Under the pieces are notes generated by a model. The model was given only the letters and a program-made list of their open reading frames with translations, was not told the DNA's origin and searched no databases. Shown here one piece after another: positions 7,611 to 14,789 of a DNA stretch of 16,048 nt. Positions within the stretch are counted from its first letter, which is position 1. Every line of letters begins with the position of its first letter. Where the stretch lies: the NCBI GenBank assembly GCA_903928045.1, contig CAIYPH010000665.1:1-16048 (forward strand). The letters run 5' to 3'. The DNA is from an uncultured Rhodospirillales bacterium (GTDB lineage: Bacteria > Pseudomonadota > Alphaproteobacteria > Acetobacterales > Acetobacteraceae). The position numbers and the translations under genes were made by a program.

Positions 7611-7696
7611 TGCCGGGCGCGGCGATGCGATCCTCTGCGGAACGGTGTTGCGCGACATGGGCGTGCCTCAACAAGAAAACTCCGGAGTGATGCCGA

Positions 7697-8800
7697 ATGA
7701 AACATCTTCTCGCGACGACCTCGCTCGCCGCCCTGCTGTTCGGGGTTGCTGCCCCGGCCCGCGCCGAAGCGCCCGCCGCCCTGGTGGCCGCGGCCAAGAA
7801 GGAAGGCCAGCTCACCGTGATCGCCCTGCCGCGCGACTGGTGCGGCTACGGCCCGATGATCGACAAGTTCAAGAAGCGCTACGGCCTGAAGGTCAATGAG
7901 CTGAACCCCGATGCCGGCTCGGGCGACGAGATCGAGGCGATCAAGGCGAACAAGACCAACAAGGGGCCGCAGGCGCCGGACGTGGTTGATGTCGGCCTCT
8001 CCTTCGGCCCCTCCGCCAAGGCTGATGGCCTGTTGCAGCCCTACAAGCCCGCGACCTTCTCGGCCATTCCCGCCGACCTCAAAGACCCCGACGGCTACTG
8101 GCTCGGCGACTATTACGGCGTGCTCGCGATGGAGGTGAACAAGGACCTCGTCAAGAAGCCGCCGACCGATTGGGCGGACCTGCTGAAGCCGGAATACAAG
8201 AACTCCGTCGCCCTCGCCGGCGATCCGCGCACCGCGTATAACGCCATCGTCGCGATCTACGCCGCCGGCCTCTCCGCCGGCGCCAAGACGCCGGATGGCG
8301 CGGCCGATGCTGGGCTGAAATACTTCGCCGACCTCAATAAGTCAGGCAATTTCGTGCCCGTGATCGGCGCTGCCGCCTCGCTCGCCCAGGGCACCACCCC
8401 GATCGTGCTGCGTTGGGACTATCTGGCCCTCGCCGATCGCGACACGCTGAAGGGCAACCCGCCGGTCGAGATCGTGGTGCCGAAGAGCGGCGTCGTTGCC
8501 GGCGTCTACGTGCAAGCGATCAGCGCCTATGCGCCGCACCCCAACGCGGCCAAGCTGTGGATCGAATACCTGTATTCCGACGAGGGCCAGACCGACTGGC
8601 TGCGCGGCTACTGCCACCCCGTCCGCTTCAACGAGATGGCCGCGGCGAAGAAACTGCCGGCTGATATGCTCGCCAAGCTGCCGCCGGCGGAAAACTACGC
8701 TAAGGCCGTCTTCCCGAGCCTCGCAGATCAGGGTGTCATCAAGGGCGTCGTCACCAAGCAGTGGGACACCGTGGTGGGCGCCAACGTCGTCAAGAAGTAA
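7697..8800 (+). CDS. Periplasmic substrate-binding protein (family 1, iron/polyamine/thiamine-like)
   Basis: A 367-residue binding protein, first gene of the plus-strand operon. The signal peptide is residues 1-23 (LLATTSLAALLFGVAAPARA, cleavage before EAPAAL). The mature protein has the family 1 pattern: EGQLTVIALPRDWCGYG, a hinge-like VDVGLSFGPSAKADGLLQPYKP, YWLGDYYGVLAMEVNKDLV, PTDWADLLKPEYKNSVAL, and a C-terminal HPNAAKLWIEYLYSDEGQ. It has exactly two cysteines (C49 and C306), which could form a disulphide. Extended sequence similarity to the minus-strand binding protein is not obvious by eye, so the two importers probably take different ligands. The ATG has GGAG 9 bases upstream. A very stable hairpin follows 20 bases after the stop codon. 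Confidence 0.93.
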   Translation: MKHLLATTSLAALLFGVAAPARAEAPAALVAAAKKEGQLTVIALPRDWCGYGPMIDKFKKRYGLKVNELNPDAGSGDEIEAIKANKTNKGPQAPDVVDVGLSFGPSAKADGLLQPYKPATFSAIPADLKDPDGYWLGDYYGVLAMEVNKDLVKKPPTDWADLLKPEYKNSVALAGDPRTAYNAIVAIYAAGLSAGAKTPDGAADAGLKYFADLNKSGNFVPVIGAAASLAQGTTPIVLRWDYLALADRDTLKGNPPVEIVVPKSGVVAGVYVQAISAYAPHPNAAKLWIEYLYSDEGQTDWLRGYCHPVRFNEMAAAKKLPADMLAKLPPAENYAKAVFPSLADQGVIKGVVTKQWDTVVGANVVKK

Positions 8801-8806
8801 CGTTCA

Positions 8807-9709
8807 TTGACCACGACGCCGCCAGGGGAGCTCCGGCTCCCCTGGCTCAGCCGCATCTGGCATAGCCGTCCCGCAAGCGCCGCGATGGGCATCGGGCCCT
8901 TCGCGGTGTTTGCCGTGTTGTTCCTGGTGCTGCCGACGGCCGGGCTGTTCATCGGCGCCTTCCAGGATGCCGAGGGCAATTTCACCCTCGCCAATATCGC
9001 CGGGCTGATGACGCCGATCGTCGCCAACGCCTTCCGCCAGAGCATCATCGTCTCGGGCGTTTCTGCGATCCTCGGCGCGGTGATCGGCCTTGCCATCGCC
9101 ATGTCGCTTGCCGGCCCCGGCATTCCGCGGTTCCTGCGCGAGGGGCTGATGACACTGAGCGGCGTGGCCTCCAATTTCGCCGGCGTGCCGCTGGCCTTCG
9201 CCTTCCTTGCCACTATCGGCCGGCTCGGCCTGGTGACGATCCTGCTGCGCGATCTGCTGGGCATCGACATTTATGCCGCCGGGTTCACCATTCTCGGCAC
9301 CACCGGGCTGACGCTGACCTATCTCTACTTCCAGTTGCCGCTGATGGTGCTGCTGATCATGCCGGCGGTGGAGGGGCTGAAGAAGGAGTGGGGCGAGGCC
9401 TCGGCCATGCTCGGCGCCACCCCCTGGCAGCATGCCTGGCGCATTACCGCGCCGATCCTGTTTCCCTCCTTCGCCGGCGCGGCGTTGCTGCTGTTCGCCA
9501 ACGGCTTCGGCGCGGTCGCCACCGCCTTCGCGCTGACCGGGAGTTTCATCAACTTGGTGACCATCCTGCTCTTCGCGGAAATCCGCGGCGAGGTGCTGCA
9601 CGACCCCAATCTCGGCTATGCGCTTGCCTTCGGCATGGTGGCGATCACCGCGGTGTGCAACATCATCTATCTCCGCCTGCGGGCCTTTTCTGCGCGGCGC
9701 TTCCGGTGA
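8807..9709 (+). CDS. ABC transporter permease (binding-protein-dependent)
   Basis: A 300-residue inner-membrane permease subunit. Hydrophobic segments include about residues 28-50 (GPFAVFAVLFLVLPTAGLFIG), 79-102, 116-138, 158-188 and two more near the C terminus. The coupling loop is EASAMLG (197-203), followed by ITAPILFPSFAGA. It is placed 6 bases after the binding-protein stop if TTG at 8807 is the start, with a weak AAGAAG 9 bases upstream. This gives a 26-residue cytoplasmic tail containing WLSRIWHSRP, which looks like real protein. The first ATG, at 8885, lacks a ribosome-binding site. With the TTG start, codons 5-14 lie within a strong hairpin that could depress translation. Its stop overlaps the next permease by 4 bases. 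Confidence 0.88.
   Translation: MTTTPPGELRLPWLSRIWHSRPASAAMGIGPFAVFAVLFLVLPTAGLFIGAFQDAEGNFTLANIAGLMTPIVANAFRQSIIVSGVSAILGAVIGLAIAMSLAGPGIPRFLREGLMTLSGVASNFAGVPLAFAFLATIGRLGLVTILLRDLLGIDIYAAGFTILGTTGLTLTYLYFQLPLMVLLIMPAVEGLKKEWGEASAMLGATPWQHAWRITAPILFPSFAGAALLLFANGFGAVATAFALTGSFINLVTILLFAEIRGEVLHDPNLGYALAFGMVAITAVCNIIYLRLRAFSARRFR
8821..8846 (+). promoter_or_regulatory. Very stable hairpin (11-bp stem, UNCG-type loop) between binding-protein and permease genes
   Basis: GCCAGGGGAGC (8821-8831) and GCTCCCCTGGC (8836-8846) are perfect reverse complements enclosing TCCG. In RNA this is C(UCCG)G, the extra-stable UNCG tetraloop closed by a C-G pair. No run of T follows, so it is not a standard intrinsic terminator. 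By analogy with stem-loops between malE and malF, it could protect the binding-protein mRNA from 3' decay and lower permease output. That role is inference. Confidence 0.7.
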
Positions 9710-10482
9710 GCGCGCGGGGCCTGGCGCGCGGCGTCATCATCGCCTTCGGCGCGACCTATCTGCTGCTGCCGCTGGCCGGCGTGCTGGAATTCGCCATGCG
9801 CATGCGCCGGGGCGTCTACAGCTTCGATGCCTTTTTCACCGTGTTCGAGGACCATCGCTTCGGCGACACCTTCCTCTATTCCACTGTCATGGCGCTGGTG
9901 ACGGTGCTGATCGGCATGCTGATCGTGCTACCGGCCGCCTATGCGGTGCGGCTGCACGCGCCCCGGCTGCGCGCCTCAGTGGAGTTCGTCACCCTGCTGC
10001 CCCTCGTGGTGCCGGCGATTGTGATCGTGTTCGGCTACGTCCGGCTCTACGGCTCGGACTCCTGGCTGCCGCTGACCGACAGCGATCTCGGCGCCGATGC
10101 GCTGCTGGCCTTCGGCTACGTGACGCTCTCGCTGCCCTATATCTATCGCAGCGTCGATGCTGGCCTGAGCTCCATGGATGTGCGCACGTTGAGCGAGGCG
10201 GCCGAGAGCCTGGGCGCCCGGCCGGTGATGGTGCTGCTGCGGGTGGTACTGCCCAATATTCGCACCTCCATCCTCAGCGGCGCCTTCCTCACCGCGGCGA
10301 TTGTGCTCGGCGAGTTCACCTTCGCGAGCCTGCTCGACCGGCCGGCCTTCGGGCCCTTCATGCAACTGCTCGGCGCCAGCCGCGCCTATGAACCGGCGGC
10401 GCTGTCGCTGGTCGCCTTCGCCTTCACCTGGGGCCTGATGGCACTGATCGGCGCCATCGGCGGCCGCCGCAAGGGAACCTGA
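9706..10482 (+). CDS. ABC transporter permease, second subunit (PotC-like)
   Basis: A 258-residue permease with about six hydrophobic segments. The first is residues 9-27 (VIIAFGATYLLLPLAGVL), and another runs about 60-80 (VMALVTVLIGMLIVLPAAYA). The coupling loop is SEAAESLG (163-170) with VLPNIRTSILSG after it. The GTG at 9706 overlaps the preceding stop as GTGA, the same coupling style used across the window. The open frame extends upstream of this start, but that part overlaps the first permease and has the composition of a shadow. It should pair with the permease at 8807-9709 and the ATPase that follows. Confidence 0.91.
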   Translation: MSARGLARGVIIAFGATYLLLPLAGVLEFAMRMRRGVYSFDAFFTVFEDHRFGDTFLYSTVMALVTVLIGMLIVLPAAYAVRLHAPRLRASVEFVTLLPLVVPAIVIVFGYVRLYGSDSWLPLTDSDLGADALLAFGYVTLSLPYIYRSVDAGLSSMDVRTLSEAAESLGARPVMVLLRVVLPNIRTSILSGAFLTAAIVLGEFTFASLLDRPAFGPFMQLLGASRAYEPAALSLVAFAFTWGLMALIGAIGGRRKGT

Positions 10483-10488
10483 GCAAAC

Positions 10489-11562
10489 ATGAGCTTCCTG
10501 TCCGTCCGCGGTGTGAAGAAGGCGTTCGGCCCGGCGGTGGCCGTGCAGGATTTCTCGCTCGATGCCGAACGCGGCGAATTCGTCTCCCTGCTCGGCCCCT
10601 CCGGCTGCGGCAAGACGACGGTGCTGCGGATGATCGCCGGCTTCGAGAAGCCCGATGCCGGCAGCGTGGTGATCGACGGCGAGGATGTGACGCATCTGCC
10701 CACGCGGGCGCGGCGCATCGGCATGGTGTTCCAGTCCTACGCGCTGTTCCCCAACCTCACGGTGGAGGGCAACATCGCCTTCGGCCTCAAGGTGGCGGGG
10801 GTGGCGAAGGCCGAGATCGCCGCGCGGGTAAAGGAGATGCTGGAGCTGATCGGCCTGCCCAAGCTCGGTGGCCGTTATCCGGTGGAATTGTCAGGCGGCC
10901 AGCAGCAACGCGTCGCGCTGGCGCGCGCGATCGCCATCCGCCCGCGCATTCTGCTGCTCGACGAGCCGCTCTCGGCACTCGATGCGAAAATCCGCGTGTC
11001 GCTGCGCGAGGAACTGCGCGCCATCCAGCGTGAGCTCGGCATCACCGCGATTTTCGTCACCCATGACCAGGAGGAGGCGCTGGCGCTGTCCCACCGGGTG
11101 GTGGTGATGAGCGCGGGGTGGGTGGAGCAGATCGGCACCCCGCCTGAGGTTTATCACACGCCACGTACCCCCTTTGTGGCCACCTTCGTCGGCACCGCCA
11201 ATGTGCTGCCCTGCCGGATCGAGGATGTCGCGGGCCGGCTCAGTTTCCACGGCGCGCCGCTCACACTCGATCATGCGCTGACCGGGGTGACTGGCGGCGA
11301 GGCGATGATGGCGCTGCGGCCGGAGGCGATCGCGCTCGCCCCCTTCGAGGGCGCGACGAACAAGCTGGATGCGACGGTGCGCGACGTCACCTTCCTCGGC
11401 CCGGTCGCCCGGGTGCGGGTGGTGCTGTCCGGGGAGGTCGAGGCGCTGGTGGATCTGCATGGCGAGGCGACCCGTGTTCTGCCGGAGCCGGGCAGCGCGG
11501 CCGTGCTGTATTTCCGCCCGGAGAGCCTGCAAGTGCTCGATCGCCGCGATCGGGCCGGCTGA
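10489..11562 (+). CDS. ABC transporter ATP-binding protein (PotA/FbpC-like)
   Basis: A 357-residue ATPase for the plus-strand importer. Motifs are Walker A GPSGCGKT (36-43), Q-loop Q82 (MVFQSYALFPNL), signature LSGGQQQR (134-141), Walker B ILLLDE (154-159) and H-loop H192 (FVTHDQEEALAL). A C-terminal TOBE-type domain runs to the end (MMALRPEAIAL, AVLYFRPESLQVL). It starts at an ATG 6 bases after the permease stop, with AGGGAA in the end of the permease gene as ribosome-binding site. It clearly resembles the ATPase of the minus-strand operon through the nucleotide-binding domain, but here the gene comes last of the importer genes, so the two importers are not a simple recent duplication. Confidence 0.94.
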   Translation: MSFLSVRGVKKAFGPAVAVQDFSLDAERGEFVSLLGPSGCGKTTVLRMIAGFEKPDAGSVVIDGEDVTHLPTRARRIGMVFQSYALFPNLTVEGNIAFGLKVAGVAKAEIAARVKEMLELIGLPKLGGRYPVELSGGQQQRVALARAIAIRPRILLLDEPLSALDAKIRVSLREELRAIQRELGITAIFVTHDQEEALALSHRVVVMSAGWVEQIGTPPEVYHTPRTPFVATFVGTANVLPCRIEDVAGRLSFHGAPLTLDHALTGVTGGEAMMALRPEAIALAPFEGATNKLDATVRDVTFLGPVARVRVVLSGEVEALVDLHGEATRVLPEPGSAAVLYFRPESLQVLDRRDRAG

Positions 11563-11565
11563 GGA

Positions 11566-11595
11566 TTTACGGGGCGCGGCAAAGCGCTCTAGGCT
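11566..11595 (+). promoter_or_regulatory. Weak candidate promoter before the amidohydrolase gene
   Basis: The 60-base gap between the ATPase and the amidohydrolase contains TTTACG (11566-11571) and TAGGCT (11590-11595), 18 bases apart. Matches are partial. The gene may instead simply be read through from the importer operon. Confidence 0.22.
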
Positions 11596-11622
11596 CACAG
11601 CCCTCAACCGGAGGGCCGCGCC

Positions 11623-12855
11623 ATGGGATATCTGCTGCAAAATCTGTCGCTTCTGGAGCCTGAGACCGGCCATTTGCAGCCCGGCATGAAGATCCGCATC
11701 GAGGGCGACAAGGTGGTCGCCGTCGGCAAGCGTGTCGCGGCTGGGGGCGCCGAGGTGGTGGATTGCGGCGGGCGGACGGTGATGCCCGGCCTGATCGACA
11801 GCCACGTGCACGTCATGCTGAGCTCGGTCAGCATCCCCTCGCTCGAAAAAGTGCCGCTCACCCTCGGCACCGCGCGCGCGGCCGCCAATATGCGCGGCAT
11901 GATCGATCGCGGCTTCACCACGGTGCGTGACACTGGCGGCGCCGATTGGGGCCTCAAGCTAGCCGTCGAGGAGGGCAGCATCCCCGGCCCCCGCCTGTTC
12001 ATCGCCGGCCAGGCGATTGGCCCCACCGGTGGGCATTCCGACCCGCGCCGCCGCACCGACGTGTTCGGCGCCCGCTGCCATTGCTGCAACGCCATGGCCT
12101 TCTCGATGAATGTCTCCGATGGCGAGCGCGAGGTGCGCAAGGCCGCCCGCGAGCAGATGCGCCAGGGCGCCGACCAGGTGAAGATCATGATGTCCGGCGG
12201 CGTCGCCTCGCCGTACGATCCGCTCGACAGCCTGCAATTCTCCGATGGTGAAATCGCCGCCGCGGTGGAGGAGGCCAGCGCTTTCGGCCGCTATGTCTGC
12301 GCCCACGCCTATACCCCCCAGGCGATCACCCGCGCTGCCCATGCCGGGGTGCGCACCATCGAGCACGGCAACCTGATCGATGCGCGCTCGGCCAAGCTGA
12401 TGGCGGAGAAGGGCATGTTCCTGGTCGCCAACCTCGTCGCCTATTACGCGATGAAGGAGCGGGCGGGCGAGTTCGGCATGAGCGGCGATATGCTGGAGAA
12501 GAACGATCTGGTGATCGACGGCGCGCTGAAATCCCTGGAAATCTGCCGGGATGCCGGAGTGCCCGTGGCCTTCGGTACCGATCTCCTGGGCGAATTGCAG
12601 GTGGATCAGAGCCGGGAATTCCTGCTGCGTGCCGAGGTGCTGTCGCCGATCGACATCATCCGCTCCGCCACCACCATCGGCGCGCAATTGCTGCGCATGG
12701 AGGGCAAGCTCGGCACGTTGCAGCCCGGCGCCTTCGCCGATCTCATCGCCATCGACGGCGATCCGCTGGCCGATCTCGGGCTGTTCCAGGAGCAGGGCCG
12801 CCACATCGCGGCGATCATGCAGGGCGGCCGGTTCCATAAGAACCGGCTGAACTGA
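11623..12855 (+). CDS. Metal-dependent amidohydrolase (prolidase/imidazolonepropionase-like)
   Basis: A 410-residue TIM-barrel hydrolase without a signal peptide, so probably cytoplasmic. Metal ligands of the amidohydrolase superfamily are visible: H61 and H63 in GLIDSHVHV, K187 in QVKIMMSGG (probably the carboxylated bridging lysine), H228 in VCAHAY, H248 in TIEHGN and D320 in AFGTD. Residues 1-55 and about 375-410 form the small beta-sandwich (ADLIAIDGDPLADL). The layout is that of the Xaa-Pro dipeptidase/lysine-arginine carboxypeptidase group, which hydrolyses N-acyl amino acids and dipeptides. The cysteine-rich RCHCC at 151-155 is worth noting. The ATG at 11623 has GGAGG about 12 bases upstream. 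Position right after the importer suggests that it processes the imported compound. Confidence 0.9.
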   Translation: MGYLLQNLSLLEPETGHLQPGMKIRIEGDKVVAVGKRVAAGGAEVVDCGGRTVMPGLIDSHVHVMLSSVSIPSLEKVPLTLGTARAAANMRGMIDRGFTTVRDTGGADWGLKLAVEEGSIPGPRLFIAGQAIGPTGGHSDPRRRTDVFGARCHCCNAMAFSMNVSDGEREVRKAAREQMRQGADQVKIMMSGGVASPYDPLDSLQFSDGEIAAAVEEASAFGRYVCAHAYTPQAITRAAHAGVRTIEHGNLIDARSAKLMAEKGMFLVANLVAYYAMKERAGEFGMSGDMLEKNDLVIDGALKSLEICRDAGVPVAFGTDLLGELQVDQSREFLLRAEVLSPIDIIRSATTIGAQLLRMEGKLGTLQPGAFADLIAIDGDPLADLGLFQEQGRHIAAIMQGGRFHKNRLN

Positions 12856-12859
12856 AGCC

Positions 12860-13453
12860 CTACTCCGCCGCGTCCAGCCGGGCCAGCAGGGCGAGCAGCG
12901 TGGCCGCCAACGTATCGTCGGGCTGCGCCGCCGCGCCTCGGAAGCGGGAAAGCGCGTGACAATCCGCGAGGATCAGTCCGTCTGGCAACGTGTGAAGCGT
13001 GCCATGCCGGAAGCGGAACCGGGTGCCAGGAATTCCGCAGGCCTGCAGCACGGCGGCATGCGCGAGGGCACCCAGCGCAAGCACTCCGCGGAGCTGCGTC
13101 AGCGCGGTGAACTCAGCGGCCAGGAAGCCGTTGCAGGCATTGACCTCAGAGGGTTCCGGAAGCCCGGATCCCGGCACGCAGCGAACGGCCTGGGTGATGC
13201 GCGTATCGAGCAGTGGTACACCGCCATCCGCGTCCGGTCGGGTGCCGATGCGGCCGCAGCGCTGGAGTACGGAGAGCAACAACGTGTCGTGCGGATGACC
13301 ATCGCTGCCCATGGCAACGATCAGCACGCGAGCGGAGAGCGAGCCTCGGCTGTTGGCGGGCCGCGACTGGCGCTCGGCCGCCAACCGCGGGCAAAGCTGG
13401 CAATCGGCGGCGGGGGCGAGCGGAGCGGGGCGGTCCTGAATATCGATATCCAT
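12860..13453 (-). CDS. Diverged uracil-DNA glycosylase-like protein (family 5/UDGb-like), probably altered activity
   Basis: A 197-residue protein that matches family 4/5 uracil-DNA glycosylases in its middle and N terminus: CQLCPRL (C18, C21), RITQAVRCVPGSGLPEPSEVNAC (C92, C107), then FLAAEFTALTQLRGVLALGALAHAAV. The four cysteines would hold the iron-sulphur cluster. The catalytic loop normally found after the first strand (GLAPA-x-HG-x-NRTGR-type in UDGb) is missing: VLIVAMGSDGHPHDTLLLSVLQRCG runs straight on, about 15-20 residues shorter. The second motif is degenerate too (DCHALSRFRG in place of an H-P-S-R-x-N type). It may be inactive on uracil or have another role. The ATG at 13453 has no clear ribosome-binding site. 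It lies 50 bases after the serine hydrolase gene on the same strand, and its stop is only 4 bases from the convergent amidohydrolase stop. Confidence 0.72.
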   Translation of the reverse strand: MDIDIQDRPAPLAPAADCQLCPRLAAERQSRPANSRGSLSARVLIVAMGSDGHPHDTLLLSVLQRCGRIGTRPDADGGVPLLDTRITQAVRCVPGSGLPEPSEVNACNGFLAAEFTALTQLRGVLALGALAHAAVLQACGIPGTRFRFRHGTLHTLPDGLILADCHALSRFRGAAAQPDDTLAATLLALLARLDAAE

Positions 13454-13503
13454 GACCAGGAGACTGGCGCAGAAACCTTAACCAGCGGTTGCGCAGGTGG
13501 TGA

Positions 13504-14661
13504 TCAGGCGAAGAGATCGTAGATCGTGCGCTCGAACCGTGCGAAGGCGGCGAGGGTGGCCGGGTCGGCGAATGGCAGCGTCTGGGTCATGAACACGCCG
13601 CCGATTCCCGCTGCCGGGTCGATCCAGCAATAGGTGTTGGCTATGCCGGCCCAGGCCAGGCTGCCCGCACGTCTGCCGGTCGGGGCGTCCTCCGTGGTAA
13701 TCATGAAGCCCGCGCTCCAGTGCTTCTCCATACCCGGGAAGAACTCCGCATCCTGCGAGCGGGGCGGATCGTTGGAGATCATCCGGCGCACCCGTACCCC
13801 CGGTTCCAACTGGTTGGTGGTGAGGGCCGCCATGCTGGCCGGCGACAGCAGGCGCGTACCTTCGTGCACGCCGCCATTGAGGATGAGGCGAATGAAGCGC
13901 AGATAGTCTCGCGCCGTGCCGTGGAGGAAACCGCCGCCCATGCAGTACTGTACCGGCCGATCCATGGTAAAGCCGATATCGGCGAAGCTGCGGTCCGGCT
14001 GGCGGCGCATGGTGGTGACGCGGCGCGCACGCTGGGCGTCGTCCAGCACGATCGCGGTATCGGTCATCCCGAGATCGGCCAGCAGGCCAGCGGCGAGGTG
14101 GCGATCGAGCCGCTCGCCGGTGACCGCCTCGATCGCAAGACCGGCGACATCGGTGTTGATCCCGTAATTCCACGCCGTCCCAGGGTCGAACAGCAGCGGA
14201 GTGCGGGCCAGCTCTCCGGCATCGGCGGGCAGACGGGCGAGGCCAGTCGTCGCGATGTAGCGGCCGATATCGACGTTCCACGTGTTGTAGCCGAAGCCTG
14301 CCGAGTGGGTCAGGACGTGGCGCAGCGTGATCGGACGGGCCGCCGGGCGGAGCCGTGGCGTACCGTCGGGCCCGTAACCCTCCAGCACCTGCGGAGATGA
14401 TAGCGCGGGCAGAACGTCGGCCAGCGGCGCATCGAGTGCGAGACGCCCAGCATCGACCTGGCGCATCGCGGCAGCTGAGACAATCGCCTTGGTCATCGAG
14501 GCGAGGCCAAAGATCCTATCGGTGGTCATCGCCGCCGCGCCACACGTTCCGGCGGCGCCTTCATAGAGGGGGCCCGCGGCGGTGGTCGCCATCGCAACGA
14601 CGCCAGGGACCTCCCGCAACATATCTGTGAGGAGGGCATTGAGCGTCACATGAGTGGTCAT
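13504..14661 (-). CDS. Serine hydrolase, class C beta-lactamase/EstB-like family
   Basis: A 385-residue protein of the penicillin-binding-protein-like serine hydrolase fold. The nucleophile motif is S55-M-T-K58 (FGLASMTKAI). The second-motif tyrosine is Y166 in WNYGINTDVAG. The third motif is not K/H-T-G but W337-A-G339 (LAWAGIANTYCWIDP), as in EstB-type carboxylesterases. HVLTHSAGFGY (115-125) and GGGFLHGTARDYLRF (242-256) are other family blocks. There is no signal peptide, which also argues against a periplasmic beta-lactamase. Likely reactions are hydrolysis of esters, lactones or short amides. The start ATG at 14661 lacks a strong ribosome-binding site. The gene is divergent from the CBS-BON gene across a 128-base gap. 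Confidence 0.88.
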   Translation of the reverse strand: MTTHVTLNALLTDMLREVPGVVAMATTAAGPLYEGAAGTCGAAAMTTDRIFGLASMTKAIVSAAAMRQVDAGRLALDAPLADVLPALSSPQVLEGYGPDGTPRLRPAARPITLRHVLTHSAGFGYNTWNVDIGRYIATTGLARLPADAGELARTPLLFDPGTAWNYGINTDVAGLAIEAVTGERLDRHLAAGLLADLGMTDTAIVLDDAQRARRVTTMRRQPDRSFADIGFTMDRPVQYCMGGGFLHGTARDYLRFIRLILNGGVHEGTRLLSPASMAALTTNQLEPGVRVRRMISNDPPRSQDAEFFPGMEKHWSAGFMITTEDAPTGRRAGSLAWAGIANTYCWIDPAAGIGGVFMTQTLPFADPATLAAFARFERTIYDLFA

Positions 14662-14720
14662 CGCAGGGTCCGGCTGGGGGAGCGTGATGCTGCGTCAAGA
14701 CGCCGGGCGCCGCCAGGGGT

Positions 14721-14763
14721 GTTGACACAGGTCAACGAAATTCGCCTCCCGTCCAGGTAAGGT
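14721..14763 (+). promoter_or_regulatory. FNR/FixK-type box and class II promoter candidate for the CBS-BON gene
   Basis: GTTGAC-ACAG-GTCAAC (14721-14736) is a perfect palindrome that contains TTGAC-N4-GTCAA, the FNR/FixK/DNR half-site pattern. Its centre is at 14728.5. A -10-like TAAGGT lies at 14758-14763, predicting a start near 14770, so the box would be centred at -41.5, the classical class II activation position. The -10 match is weak (3/6). The left part also reads TTGACA, but no fitting -10 lies 16-18 bases after it, which favours the activator-site reading. Confidence 0.6.
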
Positions 14764-14789
14764 CCCGCCATCAATAGGAGGATCTGGCG

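Noticed and set aside
8804..9601. Open frame of about 265 codons on the minus strand opposite the permease gene
   Set aside because: Gln/Gly/His/Arg-rich shadow; the opposite strand encodes a membrane protein with a clear EAA loop.
9388..9705. Upstream extension of the second permease frame on the plus strand
   Set aside because: This part overlaps the first permease gene and has no hydrophobic segments. The GTGA overlap at 9706 gives a normal permease N terminus.
12843..12881. CCGGCTG and CAGCCGG arms spanning both convergent stop codons, considered as a bidirectional terminator
   Set aside because: The 25-base loop is long, there is no T-run on either strand, and 7-base arms are common by chance in DNA this rich in GC.
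13478..14281. Open frame of about 267 codons on the minus strand inside the serine hydrolase gene
   Set aside because: Out of frame with the real gene, Arg/His/Pro-rich, no motif.
14722..14750. TTGACA at 14722-14727 read as an ordinary -35 box
   Set aside because: The hexamer at a 17-base spacing is CCTCCC, which cannot serve as a -10. The activator-site reading explains the palindrome better.
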